Below the pieces are notes generated by a model. The model was not told the origin of the DNA. It was given only the letters and a program-made list of their open reading frames with translations, and made no database searches. Below, piece after piece: positions 1-10,690 of a DNA stretch of 64,000 nt; positions within the stretch are counted from its first letter, which is position 1, and every line of letters begins with the position of its first letter. The DNA comes from Rhodoferax sp. BLA1. Lineage in GTDB: Bacteria; Pseudomonadota; Gammaproteobacteria; Burkholderiales; Burkholderiaceae_C. Position numbers and translations under genes: made by a program. The DNA is taken from positions 620,001 through 684,000 of the forward strand of contig NZ_SZVI01000013.1 of NCBI RefSeq assembly GCF_013416775.1, given 5' to 3'.

Positions 1-1
1 C

Positions 2-529
2 TCCATCGCACTGATCGAAGCCACGCTTGGAGGCGTGGAAAGCAAGACTGGCCTTCGCTTTGACCTTGAGGCCAAGAGAAAAGAGCGCGATCGCACCAAG
101 ACCAATCACAGCACAGCGTCCAATGCACTGGAAGACAAGCTGCGCTCGCATGCCGCTGACAAGATCAAGAAGAACCGCCAGTACGGCGTGCCCGTCTACA
201 CCATCGAACACATCAGACGCGACATTGCCGCCACCAAGAAGCCTGGCTTCGTTGCTCTAGCGCTTGAGGAACAGCCTGGCAAGCTTGCGCTGCTCAAGCA
301 AGAAGCTCTGCCAGACATCACTGGCATGCTTACCGTTGCCCTTCAGTTTGACTCCTTGAAGGGCTCAGCCGAGCCACTTCTATCCAAGGAGATTACGCCA
401 ACTAAGCCCATTCAAGAACTGCTCAACGACAGCGTTTTGCGGCTCTGGGTCAAGCAAGGTATCGGCCACCACCGTGACAAACGCGACACCTGTGCTTTCT
501 GTCGCCAGAGCTTGCCCTATGACATTTAG
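2..529 (+). pseudogene. AAA_13-family (PrrC/RloC-like) ATPase, N-terminal side, truncated by window edge and ended by amber codon
   Basis: The frame is open from base 2, so the gene begins outside the window. The segment reads as a charged, helical stretch and ends in a zinc-hook-like pair, CAFCRQSLP, about ten residues before a TAG at 527-529. The frame continues unbroken on the other side of that TAG to 2026, where the ABC signature and Walker B lie, so this is the middle part of one large ATPase. AAA_13 proteins (PrrC, RloC and relatives) carry a CxxC hook in a coiled coil between the Walker A half, which is off the window here, and the Walker B half; RloC is a DNA-damage-responsive anticodon nuclease. 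The family call is good. Whether this was a nuclease cannot be told from the visible part. Confidence 0.6.
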
Positions 530-2026
530 CAGACGTTGGACCAGCACTTCAGCAAAGAGTCGGGTGATCTTGAAATGTCCTTGGACAGTGTCATCACGTC
601 AGTCAAGGACGAGATTGCGGCCGTTGCTGGCTTCGTCTCCTTGAGAGGCGATCAGTTCTACATGGAGGAACGCTCTGCTTTTGACACGAGCAGCAAGGCA
701 CTTGCCGAGGGATTGGGTGTCTACAAGAAAGACCTGGAAGCGCTCAAGAAGTCACTGGAAACCCGCAAGATCAACCTGTTCCAGTCTGTGGCGCTGAAGC
801 CGTCACTGCACGATCCCAAAGAAGTTCAGAAGCACGTAAACGCTATCAATGCTTTGATTGCCACAAACAACGGCAAGACAAAGACTCTGGAAAAAGACAA
901 GACTGCCGCCAGGGACGCGCTTCGCTTGGCTGACGTGTACGCGTTTGCAGATGCGATCACATACGACACGGAGCTTGTCCGCATAGATACCTTAAAAACC
1001 GGGGCCGAGACGGCGGGCAAGGCTTATCTGGACGTGGAAAAAGATATCCGTAACGCCGAGGCAGAAGTCCAAACCTTAAGAGCAAAGCAGAAGGACGAGC
1101 GCAAAGGTGCCGAACGGGTCAACTCGCTGCTCAACAACTTCTTTGGTCATGACAGCATCAAGCTTGAAGCCAGAGACGGGGCCGACAAAGCAACGGTCAA
1201 GTTTGAGATCACAAGAAACGGCAAGTCTGCCTACAACCTCAGCGAAGGCGAATGCAGCTTGATTGCCTTTTGCTACTTCATTGCGAAGCTGGATGACCCA
1301 GAAAGCAAAGGCAAAGAACTGATTATTTATATTGACGATCCAATCTCAAGTTTGGACGGCAACCATATCTTCTTCATGTTCAGCTTGATTGCCAAGCCTA
1401 TCAAGAATGCTAATGGGGCCAACACCTATCGCTACAAGCAGCTTTTTATCTCACCCCACAACTTGGATTTCTTGAAATATCTCAAGCGCCTGTCCATTCC
1501 GAAAAAGAAGATTCCGGCGGGTGAAGGCAAGACCAAGAGTGTTGATGATCACGAGCATTTCATGATTGAGCGAAACGGCGCATCAAGCAACATCTTGCTC
1601 ATGCCATCCTACCTAAAAGACTACATCACCGAATTTCATTACCTCTTCCATCAGATATACAAATGCAAGGATCAAGCTGCCGCTCAGATTTGCCATGAGC
1701 CATTCTTCGGCTTTGGCAACAATTTGCGCAAGTTTCTTGAGGCATATTTGTTCTTCAAGTACCCCTATCACGACGACAGAAACGACGCCTTTGAACGGAT
1801 TAAAAAGTTCTTCGGGGACGAGGAAGACACAGCTATTGCGCTGGTGAATCGTCTCAACAATGAGTTCTCTCACCTTGAAGCCGTGCCAGACCGTGGATTC
1901 AAGCCAGTGGAGATTCCTGAGATCGCGAAGGTAGCCAATTACGTGTTGGACAAGATATATGACTCCGATTCTGTTCAATACAACGCTTTATTGAAGAGCA
2001 TTGGAGAACCAGAGCGCACACAATAG
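530..2026 (+). pseudogene. AAA_13-family (PrrC/RloC-like) ATPase, C-terminal side after an in-frame stop
   Basis: This is the same reading frame as the upstream fragment, separated from it only by TAG at 527-529. The first possible start after the stop is TTG at 536, without a clear Shine-Dalgarno sequence, so independent translation is doubtful. It shows a coiled-coil stretch, the ABC signature NLSEGE (about residue 235 from the TTG), and the extended Walker B LIIYIDDPISSLD typical of AAA_13 proteins. A C-terminal helical region with NNEFSH is also common in this family. Without the upstream Walker A half it could not hydrolyse ATP. The simplest reading is a nonsense-inactivated defence-type ATPase; a sequencing error or amber suppression would restore one protein. 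Confidence 0.6.
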
Positions 2027-2129
2027 AGAAAGGGACTTCTGACCGTTCTTCATGTTGCGTAACAAGCTATACAAGCACCGAACATTCGCTCACCGTCGTC
2101 ATAGATGTCAACCTGCAACAGCTTTTTGA

Positions 2130-3434
2130 TCATTTCCCGCCCGCTTCCTCATCCCACTTCTTCAGCTGGGCCAGCTTCTCCCCAATCTTGGTCTCTAAGC
2201 CCCTTGGCACGGGCTGATACCAACTCGGCTCTTTCATGCCATCAGGCAGATAGGTTTCGCCAGCGGCATAGGCATTGGGCTCATCATGGGCATACCGGTA
2301 CTCATGCCCGTAACCCAGCTCCTTCATGAGCTTGGTCGGCGCATTGCGCAGATGGACTGGCACTTCACGGCTTTTGTCCTGCTTCACGAAGGCTTTAGCC
2401 TGGTTGTAGGCGTTGTAACCCGCATTGCTCTTGGCAGCCACGGCCAGGTAGATCACGGCCTGGCCAAGAGCCAACTCACCTTCTGGGCTACCCAGACGTT
2501 CATAGGTCAAGGCTGCATCGTTGGCAATCTGCATGGCCCGGGGGTCGGCCAGACCGATGTCTTCCCACGCCATGCGCACTATCCGTCTTGCCAGATAACG
2601 TGCGTCGGCACCGCCGTCCAACATTCTGGTCAGCCAGTAAAGGGCAGCGTCTGGGTGGGAGCCACGCACCGACTTGTGCAAGGCTGAAATCTGGTCATAA
2701 AAGTTGTCGCCACCCTTGTCAAAACGCCGACTGTTCAGGGTCAAGGCGTTCTGGAGGAAGTCTGCGGTGATCACCGTCAAGCCCGAGGCCTTAGCGGCTG
2801 TGCCTGTCTGCTCCAACAGGTTCAAAAACCGTCTTGCGTCACCGTCGGCATAACCAATCAAGGTGTCTCGCGCCAGACCATCAAACTCCAGTTCGCCGAG
2901 CACCTTCTCTTGCGCACGCCTCAACAGTTCTTTCAGCTCCTCGTCGGTCAAAGACTTCAGAACATAGACCTGCGCACGTGAGAGCAAAGCAGAGTTGACT
3001 TCAAACGAAGGGTTCTCGGTGGTTGCGCCGATGAACGTCACCAAACCACTTTCCGCGTAGGGCAGAAGAGCGTCTTGTTGGGACTTGTTGAACCTGTGAA
3101 TTTCGTCGACAAACAAAATGGTGTGTTTGCCCAGCGCCAAGTTCTGCTGTGCCTGCTCCATGGCGGCACGGATGTCTTTGACACCAGAGAACACCGCCGA
3201 CAACGCGATGAACTCACACTTGAAGGCCGAGGCTGTCAGCCGTGCCAAAGTGGTCTTTCCAACGCCCGGAGGCCCCCAGAAGATCATGGAATGGGGCTTG
3301 CCCGACTGAAAGGCCAACCTCAATGGCTTGCCCTCACCCAATAGATGGGACTGTCCGACCACATCGTCCAGGGTCTTGGGGCGCAGTGCTTCGGCCAGAG
3401 GGGCCACAGGCGTTTGTGTGAACAAATCAGACAT
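2130..3434 (-). CDS. rarA: Replication-associated recombination protein RarA (MgsA)
   Basis: 434-residue AAA+ ATPase of the clamp-loader-like RarA/MgsA/WRNIP1 family, which acts at stalled replication forks with SSB. Visible motifs are Walker A GPPGVGKT near residue 55, Walker B DEIHRF near residue 107, sensor-1 GATTENPSFEV, and the C-terminal MgsA tetramerisation region (LARRIVRMAWEDIGLADP and YLPDGMKE). The length matches the family. The ATG at 3434 starts the conserved N-terminus. It lies on the same strand as the upstream diguanylate cyclase and lolA. In many betaproteobacteria rarA directly follows lolA, so it may belong to the ftsK-lolA unit. It converges on the broken AAA_13 gene. Confidence 0.97.
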   Translation of the reverse strand: MSDLFTQTPVAPLAEALRPKTLDDVVGQSHLLGEGKPLRLAFQSGKPHSMIFWGPPGVGKTTLARLTASAFKCEFIALSAVFSGVKDIRAAMEQAQQNLALGKHTILFVDEIHRFNKSQQDALLPYAESGLVTFIGATTENPSFEVNSALLSRAQVYVLKSLTDEELKELLRRAQEKVLGELEFDGLARDTLIGYADGDARRFLNLLEQTGTAAKASGLTVITADFLQNALTLNSRRFDKGGDNFYDQISALHKSVRGSHPDAALYWLTRMLDGGADARYLARRIVRMAWEDIGLADPRAMQIANDAALTYERLGSPEGELALGQAVIYLAVAAKSNAGYNAYNQAKAFVKQDKSREVPVHLRNAPTKLMKELGYGHEYRYAHDEPNAYAAGETYLPDGMKEPSWYQPVPRGLETKIGEKLAQLKKWDEEAGGK

Positions 3435-3538
3435 GGCCTGTCCTCACAAAACGCAAGCGTTGGAGTAGGGGGTGGAGGGAGCGATTCTCATGGCCCTATT
3501 GTGGCTTGACCAGGCGGGTTGATCAGCCCGCTGCCCGC

Positions 3539-4981
3539 TCAGCCGTCGGCCAAACGGATCACATTACGACCCGCCGCCTTGGCCTGGTACATCGCGGCAT
3601 CGGCCCATTTCAGCAGGTCATTCTGACTGGCGTCCTGGCCCAGAAACAGCGCCAGACCGATGCTGGCCGAGCAGTGATGCTCCACCAGGGTGTCCGGCTG
3701 CCCGCTCTGGGACACCGTCAGCAGGTAAGGCGCTACCAGGTTTGCACGGATTTTCTCGGCCACCTCACTGGCCTGCTGGATGGAGCGCGGCCGGTCGGCA
3801 CTCAGCTCCCCCAGGATCACCACAAACTCGTCGCCACCAAAACGCGCCACAGTGTCTTTCTGACGCACACAGTCCACCAGCCGTTGGGCCACCTCCAGCA
3901 GCAGCAAATCACCCACATGGTGGCCGTGCAGGTCATTGAGGGTTTTGAAGTTGTCGAGGTCCAGCACCAACACCGCACCGTAGTTGCCGCTGCGTTTGCT
4001 CACCACCAGACTCTGCCCAAGCCGGTCATCGAGCAGGCGCCGGTTGGGCAAACTGGTCAGCGGGTCAAAAAAAGCCAGTTGCCGTACCTCGTTCTCCAGG
4101 CGGACACGGTCGGTGCACTCGCGCGTGGTGCCGTGGTAACCCAGGATGTTGCCTTGTGCGTCATATTCCGGCTTGGCCAGCACCTCGCCCCACAACACCC
4201 GGCCGTTCTTGGCGCGGTGTTGCACAGAAAAGATCCAAAAGCCTTCGGGGGACCTTTTGCCCTCACCGGCCTGGGCTTGGTTTTTGAGGATGTTCTGGAC
4301 CGTGGCCACACCGTCTTCGGTGAACAACTCAAACACATGCTGGCCCAGCACTTCTTCGGCCTTGAAGCCACGCAGCCGTTCGTCGGCCGGGCTGATGTAG
4401 GTGATGCGCAAGTCCCGGTCGGTCTTCCAGACCACGTCCAGGGTTTCTTCGGTCAGCAGGCGATACAGCGCCTCACTGTCCTGGAGCTGTTTGGTGCGCT
4501 GCTCGACCAGACTCTCCAGCGCGCTGTTGCGGTCCTGCAAACCTTTCAAGGGGTAGACCTCACCGGCCTGCACCAGGTGGTAGGGGATGGAGATCCCGCT
4601 GTGCACAATTTTCCAGTCAGCCTGCTCCAGCCGAAAAATCAGCACCAGGCGCGCCGTTTCGCGGGACAAGACCTGCTCTTCACCGGGCAGGTGGATGTGG
4701 AAAAACGCGGTGACCACCACCACTTCATGACACAGGTCTTGTAGGCAAATGTCGAGCATCTCGATGCGCAGGGGCTGAGGCACCTGGGCAAAATCCTGCC
4801 GGGTGATCTTGACCCACTCGGCGCGGTCCTTCACCAGCACATCCCCGCCGCCGCTGTACCCACTGAAGTTGTCGCTGAAACGGGTGGTCAACCGGTCATC
4901 ACGCGTGGCGTACTGCGCGATGTAGTCATCAAAAAGAGCCCGGATGGTCGACAAGCGGTCAGACGGCAAAGGGACTGGCAT
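3539..4981 (-). CDS. SnoaL-PAS-GGDEF diguanylate cyclase
   Basis: 480 residues from the preferred ATG at 4981. The N-terminal 130 residues look like a SnoaL/NTF2-type ligand-binding fold (SDRLSTIRALFDDY through WKIVHSGIS). A short coiled coil (EQRTKQLQDSEALY) leads into a PAS domain (LYRLLTEETLDVVWKTDRD) with a PAC segment, then a C-terminal GGDEF domain. The active site ARFGGDEF is intact and the inhibitory I-site RQKD sits five residues before it, so an active, product-inhibited c-di-GMP synthase is expected. There is no signal peptide or membrane segment, so it should be cytosolic. The frame is open upstream to 5089 with another ATG at 5068, so a slightly longer N-terminus is possible. It sits between lolA and rarA, which are usually adjacent. 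Confidence 0.88.
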   Translation of the reverse strand: MPVPLPSDRLSTIRALFDDYIAQYATRDDRLTTRFSDNFSGYSGGGDVLVKDRAEWVKITRQDFAQVPQPLRIEMLDICLQDLCHEVVVVTAFFHIHLPGEEQVLSRETARLVLIFRLEQADWKIVHSGISIPYHLVQAGEVYPLKGLQDRNSALESLVEQRTKQLQDSEALYRLLTEETLDVVWKTDRDLRITYISPADERLRGFKAEEVLGQHVFELFTEDGVATVQNILKNQAQAGEGKRSPEGFWIFSVQHRAKNGRVLWGEVLAKPEYDAQGNILGYHGTTRECTDRVRLENEVRQLAFFDPLTSLPNRRLLDDRLGQSLVVSKRSGNYGAVLVLDLDNFKTLNDLHGHHVGDLLLLEVAQRLVDCVRQKDTVARFGGDEFVVILGELSADRPRSIQQASEVAEKIRANLVAPYLLTVSQSGQPDTLVEHHCSASIGLALFLGQDASQNDLLKWADAAMYQAKAAGRNVIRLADG

Positions 4982-5220
4982 AAACAAGAAGGTAAAAAGG
5001 TTGATTTCTTGAGAGTGAACCTGTCGCCCGCTAACGCGGCAACCATATTCAGCCAACAACAGAGACATTTTCCATCCGGGTCGCCACACACAGCCCCAGT
5101 TGGATCAACTCCAGTGCAGATACAGACCCGGGCCGCCTGGGGCAGCCTTTTGACACCTGCTGCGGGAAACCGCCCGGTCACTCAGCTCAAGCAAACGGCG
5201 CGAGCACATACGGCCAAAGC

Positions 5221-5877
5221 TCACTGCTTGAGCACATCCGCACCGGGCGGGGGTTTGAACTCAAAACCCTTGGCAGGCAAGGCCGGGTTGACCTGGAAAC
5301 CCGCAAAACTCAGCACCGAACGCTGGCCAAAACTGTCCAGAATCTCCAGCACTTCGAGTGTGGCCACCTCGGCGCCACCGGCCCTGAAGCCGATCCGCAC
5401 CGACTGCAACTGGCCGTCTTTGGCTTTGGGTGTCGCCAGCACCCATTGCAGCCCGTCCTTGTCCGGCGCATCAGTCAAGGTGAAGTCGGCCTGCAGCGCC
5501 TTCAGATCAGCGGCCGAGGCGATCAGCGCTGCCGGGGTCGAGCCCAGCACTTGCGACTGCTGGCGCGCCGTGACCTGGTTCAGGTCGACGTCATACAGCC
5601 ACAAAGTCTGGCCATCGGCCACGATGGTCTGGGCAAAGGGTTTGACGTAGACAAACTTGAAGCGGTTGGGCCGGGCAAATTCAAACTGGCCGCTCGAGGT
5701 TTTGACACGTGGCGCCTGCCCGTCCTTGGCCGGTGAAGTCACCACCTGGGTGAAGTCGGCTTTGCCGGTTTTCACGGTTTTGACGAAGTCTTCCAAGCTT
5801 TTTATGCCGCTAGCCCAGGTATTACCTGCCCCGATAGCCATCAAAGCCGTAGTGATCAAAAGTCGTTTGAAATGCAT
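5221..5877 (-). CDS. lolA: Outer membrane lipoprotein carrier protein LolA
   Basis: 218-residue periplasmic chaperone that takes lipoproteins from LolCDE and hands them to LolB. The N-terminus starting at ATG 5877 is a Sec signal peptide (MHFKRLLITTALMAIGAG, cleavage near NTWA-S). The mature part shows the LolA pattern: FTQVV, SGQFEFARPNRFKFVY, QTIVADGQTLWLYD, and a C-terminal KGFEFKPPPGADVL. An upstream in-frame ATG at 5892 overlaps the ftsK stop codon but would put five extra residues before the signal peptide. The start used here is 11 bases after ftsK, so the two are very likely co-transcribed. Confidence 0.96.
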   Translation of the reverse strand: MHFKRLLITTALMAIGAGNTWASGIKSLEDFVKTVKTGKADFTQVVTSPAKDGQAPRVKTSSGQFEFARPNRFKFVYVKPFAQTIVADGQTLWLYDVDLNQVTARQQSQVLGSTPAALIASAADLKALQADFTLTDAPDKDGLQWVLATPKAKDGQLQSVRIGFRAGGAEVATLEVLEILDSFGQRSVLSFAGFQVNPALPAKGFEFKPPPGADVLKQ

Positions 5878-5888
5878 TGTGGGACCCA

Positions 5889-8234
5889 TCATTCGTTGCG
5901 CGCGGGCACCAGGATGTCGCGCTGGCCGCTGGTGCTCATGCTGCTGACCAGGCCGGCTTTTTCCATGTCTTCCACCAGCCGGGCGGCGCGGTTGTAACCA
6001 ATTTTCAGGTGGCGCTGCACCAGCGAGATGCTGGCCTTGCGGTTCTTTAAAACCACCTCGACCGCCTGGTCGTACATCGGGTCTTTTTCACCGCCACCGC
6101 CGTCGAGTGTGCCTGCACCGTCTTCACCGTCGACCGTGCCACCCTCCAGAATCCCTTCGATGTAATTGGGTTCACCCTGGCTTTTGAGGTAGCTGACCAC
6201 GCGGTGCACTTCCTCGTCGCTCACAAAGGCGCCGTGCACACGGATGGGCAAACCGGTGCCGCTGGGCATGTAGAGCATGTCACCCATACCCAGCAAGGCC
6301 TCGGCACCCATCTGGTCGAGGATGGTGCGGCTGTCGATCTTGCTGCTGACCTGGAAGGCGATGCGCGTCGGGATGTTGGCCTTGATAAGGCCGGTGATCA
6401 CGTCCACGCTGGGGCGCTGGGTGGCCAAAATCAGGTGAATACCGGCGGCGCGAGCCTTTTGCGCCAGGCGGGCGATCAGCTCCTCGATCTTTTTCCCCAC
6501 CACCATCATCAGGTCGGCCAGCTCGTCGATCACCACCACGATGTGGGGCAGGCGCTCAATCGGCTCGGGCGCCTCAGGCGTCAGGCTGAACGGGTTGTAA
6601 ATGAACTCACCACGCGCCTTGGCCTCGTCCCACTTGGTGTTGAAACCAGCCAGGTTGCGCACACCCATTTTGCTCATGAGTTTGTAACGACGCTCCATCT
6701 CAGCGACACACCAGGTCAGGCCGTTAGCGGCCTGCTTCATGTCGGTCACGACCGGGCACAGTAAATGCGGAATACCTTCGTAGACCGACATTTCGAGCAT
6801 CTTGGGGTCGATCATCAACAAACGCACGTCATGGGCCTCGGCCTTGTACAGCAGCGAGAGGATCATCGCGTTGATACCGACCGACTTGCCCGAGCCGGTG
6901 GTACCGGCCACCAGCACGTGCGGCATCTTGGCCAGATCGGCCAGCACCGGGTTGCCGATGATGTCCTTGCCCAGGCCCATGGTCAGCATCGACTTGGCTT
7001 CGTTGTAGATCTTGGAGCCCAGGATTTCGCTGAGTTTGATGGTCTGGCGTTTGGCGTTGGGCAACTCCAGCGCCATGAAATTTTTGCCGGGAATGGTTTC
7101 CACGACGCGGATCGACACAAGGCTGAGGGAGCGCGCCAAATCCTTGGCCAGGCCCACAATTTGTGAGCCCTTGACACCGGTGGCGGGTTCGATCTCGTAA
7201 CGGGTGATCACCGGACCGGGCTGGGCCAGCACCACCGCCACCTCGACACCAAAGTCCTTGAGCTTTTTCTCGATCATGCGGCTGGTCATCTCCAGCGTCT
7301 CAGGGGCCACGGTTTCCTGGCGCAACAGGGCGGCGTCAAGCAGGTCCACTTGTGGCAGCTTGCTGTCGATTTCCTGGAACAGCGGTTTCTGGCGCTCTTT
7401 GACCACGCGCTCACTCTTGGGCACCTCCATCACCACCGGCTCCACCACCACCACCGGTTTGGGGTGGTGCACTGCCTGGTCCTGGCGCTCTTCAACCAGC
7501 ACCTCGGCACGCGCCTGCGCGGCCTGCTGGCCCAGCGCCAGGTCTTCGTCCTGGGCGATTTTTTCGCGGCGGTTCTCGATCTGGCCAAACATCCAGGCAC
7601 CCAGCCGTTCGGCCACCAGCCCCCAAGAGAAACCAAACACCAGAGACGAACCAATCACCCCCGTGGCAATCGCCACCAGGCCCGATCCGGTGAACCCCAG
7701 GCCCTGCAGCCCCAAAGGGCCCAGAAAATAACCCAACAAACCACCGCTGTGGCCCGGCAGGTGTGCCTCCAGGCTGTAAAAACGCGTCCACTCCAGCGTG
7801 GCGCTGGCGCACATCAACAGCAGCAAGCCGAGCCAGAACAGGGCCCGCCCGCCTTCGTCCGACGCAGCCTCTGCGCCGGGTTTGGCTGGTGCCAGCACCT
7901 CCTCATGCCCACGCAACCAACGCGCCAGGGCCGACAACCAGGCACGCAGGGCGGCGGCCACACACCACCACACCGAATACCCCAGCAGGAAGTAACTGCC
8001 GTCGGCCAACCAGGCGCCCACATGACCGGCGTAGTTGTGCAAGGGCTCGCCGTTGCCCGAGGTGGACCAGGCCGGGTCCAGCGGTGAATAACTCAACAGC
8101 GCCAGCAGCCACAACACCAGCAGCACCAGACCAATCAGCAGCCACAGCTCCTGCGCAAAACGGCCCAGCACAGAGCGGCTCGCCTTGGGTGCCTCGTTGC
8201 GGGATGAGTTGAGGGTATTGAGGGAATAGGTCAT
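5889..8234 (-). CDS. ftsK: DNA translocase FtsK
   Basis: 781-residue septal DNA pump that clears the chromosome from the division site and activates XerCD at dif. The N-terminus has four hydrophobic segments (about residues 30-50, 75-100, 130-148, 165-205). A short Val/Pro/Gln linker follows (about 230-290), then the motor with Walker A GTTGSGKS near 444, Walker [13 protein letters not shown] near 555, and the winged-helix gamma domain in the last 65 residues ([20 protein letters not shown]) that reads KOPS. The linker is far shorter than in E. coli, as is common outside enterobacteria. Its ATG overlaps the stop codon of the Crp/Fnr gene (ATGA), and lolA follows 11 bases downstream. Confidence 0.97.
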   Translation of the reverse strand: MTYSLNTLNSSRNEAPKASRSVLGRFAQELWLLIGLVLLVLWLLALLSYSPLDPAWSTSGNGEPLHNYAGHVGAWLADGSYFLLGYSVWWCVAAALRAWLSALARWLRGHEEVLAPAKPGAEAASDEGGRALFWLGLLLLMCASATLEWTRFYSLEAHLPGHSGGLLGYFLGPLGLQGLGFTGSGLVAIATGVIGSSLVFGFSWGLVAERLGAWMFGQIENRREKIAQDEDLALGQQAAQARAEVLVEERQDQAVHHPKPVVVVEPVVMEVPKSERVVKERQKPLFQEIDSKLPQVDLLDAALLRQETVAPETLEMTSRMIEKKLKDFGVEVAVVLAQPGPVITRYEIEPATGVKGSQIVGLAKDLARSLSLVSIRVVETIPGKNFMALELPNAKRQTIKLSEILGSKIYNEAKSMLTMGLGKDIIGNPVLADLAKMPHVLVAGTTGSGKSVGINAMILSLLYKAEAHDVRLLMIDPKMLEMSVYEGIPHLLCPVVTDMKQAANGLTWCVAEMERRYKLMSKMGVRNLAGFNTKWDEAKARGEFIYNPFSLTPEAPEPIERLPHIVVVIDELADLMMVVGKKIEELIARLAQKARAAGIHLILATQRPSVDVITGLIKANIPTRIAFQVSSKIDSRTILDQMGAEALLGMGDMLYMPSGTGLPIRVHGAFVSDEEVHRVVSYLKSQGEPNYIEGILEGGTVDGEDGAGTLDGGGGEKDPMYDQAVEVVLKNRKASISLVQRHLKIGYNRAARLVEDMEKAGLVSSMSTSGQRDILVPARNE

Positions 8235-8914
8235 GGGAGTTGGCGCATAGCCAGACGACGTTCTTTCAGCACAAAGCAGCCAGCTTCATTGGTCTGGATG
8301 AAACCCTGCTCTTCAAAATCACGCATCACCCGGCTGACCATTTCACGCGAGGCGCCCACCATTTTGGCAATGTCCTGGCGCGTCATTTTTGCGCAGATCA
8401 CCAGATCGCCCTCACCCTGGGGCTGGGCGGCATCCACCAGCACCTTGGCCACGCGCCCGTAAACATCCATCAGCGCCAGCGAGCTGACCATCTCGCCCGA
8501 CTTGCGCAAACGCTGCACCAAGCCCTTCATGATCCAGAAGGCGATGCTCTGGTTCTCAGCCACGCAGCGCACAAACTCGGCATGGCTGAGCACCAACACA
8601 TCGGTCTGAATATCGGTCTTGACACTGGCCGAGTGGCTATGACCGTCGATCAGGCTCATCTCACCAATACAGTCCCCCGGCCCGAGGGTGTTGAGGATCA
8701 CTTCTTTGGCGCGCCGGTCGGTCATGACGACCCGGGCCCGACCCGACAGGATGATGAACAAGGCACCACTTTTTTTGCCCTGCTCAACAATCAATTCACC
8801 CCGTTTGTAGCGCTGTTTGGCCACATTGCCAGACAATTGAGACATCTGCGCCGGGGTGAGCCCCGCAAAAATAGGCACCCTGCGCAATAAATCTGATGTT
8901 GTCAACATAGCCAT
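8231..8914 (-). CDS. Crp/Fnr-family transcriptional regulator
   Basis: 227 residues: an N-terminal cyclic-nucleotide-binding-type beta barrel (about 15-130, with [20 protein letters not shown] and [15 protein letters not shown]), a dimerisation helix, and a C-terminal HTH_Crp ([20 protein letters not shown], about 175-200). The N-terminal cysteine cluster of FNR is absent, so it is not an oxygen-sensing iron-sulfur protein. The phosphate-binding cassette resembles Crp only loosely, so the ligand is unknown. It is translationally coupled to ftsK by an ATGA overlap and divergent from trxB across 137 bases, a context seen in other Burkholderiales. ATG at 8914 is used; ATG at 8908 is an equally plausible start. 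Confidence 0.92.
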   Translation of the reverse strand: MAMLTTSDLLRRVPIFAGLTPAQMSQLSGNVAKQRYKRGELIVEQGKKSGALFIILSGRARVVMTDRRAKEVILNTLGPGDCIGEMSLIDGHSHSASVKTDIQTDVLVLSHAEFVRCVAENQSIAFWIMKGLVQRLRKSGEMVSSLALMDVYGRVAKVLVDAAQPQGEGDLVICAKMTRQDIAKMVGASREMVSRVMRDFEEQGFIQTNEAGCFVLKERRLAMRQLP

Positions 8915-10026
<1,112 letters not shown>

Positions 10027-10150
10027 GCCGGGCTTTGCTGAACGCCCCCGTGAGGGGATCGGACGGCAATCGGGTTACCGCCACCCTTTTTCTTGGCGAG
10101 GTGAGGCTCCTGGCGTCAGTCGGGGCCGTTAAAAATATCGGAGTGTCCAC

Positions 10151-10384
10151 ATGGCACGCGTATGTGAAGTCACGGGCAAAGGCCCGATGGTTGGGAACAC
10201 AGTTTCCCACGCCAACAACAAAAACAAACGTCGGTTCCTGCCGAACCTGCAATACCGCCGTTTCTGGGTGGAAACTGAAAACCGCTGGGTTCGCCTGCGC
10301 ATTTCCAACGCCGGTCTGCGTTTGATCGACAAAAACGGTATCGACGCTGTGCTCGCTGACCTGCGCGCACGTGGTCAAGCCTAA
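10151..10384 (+). CDS. rpmB: 50S ribosomal protein L28
   Basis: 77 residues, a complete L28: [20 protein letters not shown], the basic [18 protein letters not shown], and the C-terminal [17 protein letters not shown]. It starts at ATG 10151 after a GGAG. It is followed after 18 bases by rpmG, the usual bacterial pair. It binds 23S rRNA near the E site of the large subunit. The long structured leader upstream could carry autogenous control, but that is a guess. Confidence 0.98.
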   Translation: MARVCEVTGKGPMVGNTVSHANNKNKRRFLPNLQYRRFWVETENRWVRLRISNAGLRLIDKNGIDAVLADLRARGQA

Positions 10385-10402
10385 TTTCACGAAGGAATCA
10401 TC

Positions 10403-10573
10403 ATGGCAACCAAAGGCGGACGCGAAAAAATCAAGCTGGAATCAACCGCTGGCACCGGTCACTTCTACACCACCGACAAGAACAAGAAGACCACGCCCGA
10501 AAAGCTGCTGATCAAGAAATTTGATCCCAAGGCTCGCAAGCATGTGGACTACAAAGAAATGAAGCTGAAGTAA
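10403..10573 (+). CDS. rpmG: 50S ribosomal protein L33
   Basis: 56 residues, a complete L33: [20 protein letters not shown], then [15 protein letters not shown] and the C-terminal [17 protein letters not shown]. The start ATG has GAAGG upstream. The zinc-binding cysteines of the alternative C+ form are absent, so this is the C- form and does not need zinc. It forms an operon with rpmB and is followed by an intrinsic terminator at 10595-10625. Confidence 0.97.
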   Translation: MATKGGREKIKLESTAGTGHFYTTDKNKKTTPEKLLIKKFDPKARKHVDYKEMKLK

Positions 10574-10594
10574 TTCAGTTGTTTCTGAGTACCA

Positions 10595-10625
10595 AAAAGC
10601 CCGCTCTCAGCGGGCTTTTTGCTTT
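10595..10625 (+). terminator. Rho-independent terminator of rpmB-rpmG
   Basis: Stem AGCCCGCT / AGCGGGCT closing a three-base loop (CTC), flanked by an A-run before and TTTTT after. This is a classical intrinsic terminator 22 bases after the rpmG stop codon. Confidence 0.93.
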
Positions 10626-10627
10626 TA

Positions 10628-10690
10628 TAACTGTAGCTATCAGTCCTTGTATATCAAGGGCTAGAGGCCAATTTAGCTGTTTTTTGATAT
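10628..10690. repeat. Comamonadaceae-type intergenic palindromic repeat
   Basis: The stretch has the layout TAGCTATCAG - CCTTG-tatat-CAAGG - GCTAGAGGCCAATTT, i.e. a small hairpin followed by GGCTAGAGGCC. I recognise this arrangement from many intergenic regions of Rhodoferax, Polaromonas and Acidovorax relatives. A weaker look-alike lies at about 56149-56195. The 3' part overlaps the end of the methylglyoxal-synthase-like gene. Confidence 0.45.

Noticed and set aside
3506-4744. 412-codon ORF on the plus strand opposite the diguanylate cyclase gene
   Set aside because: It is an antisense frame created by GC-rich codon bias, is rich in His/Gln/Val with no domain, and lies fully within a well-supported gene.
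8231-8914. Crp/Fnr protein as a true FNR oxygen sensor
   Set aside because: The N-terminal cysteine cluster is missing.
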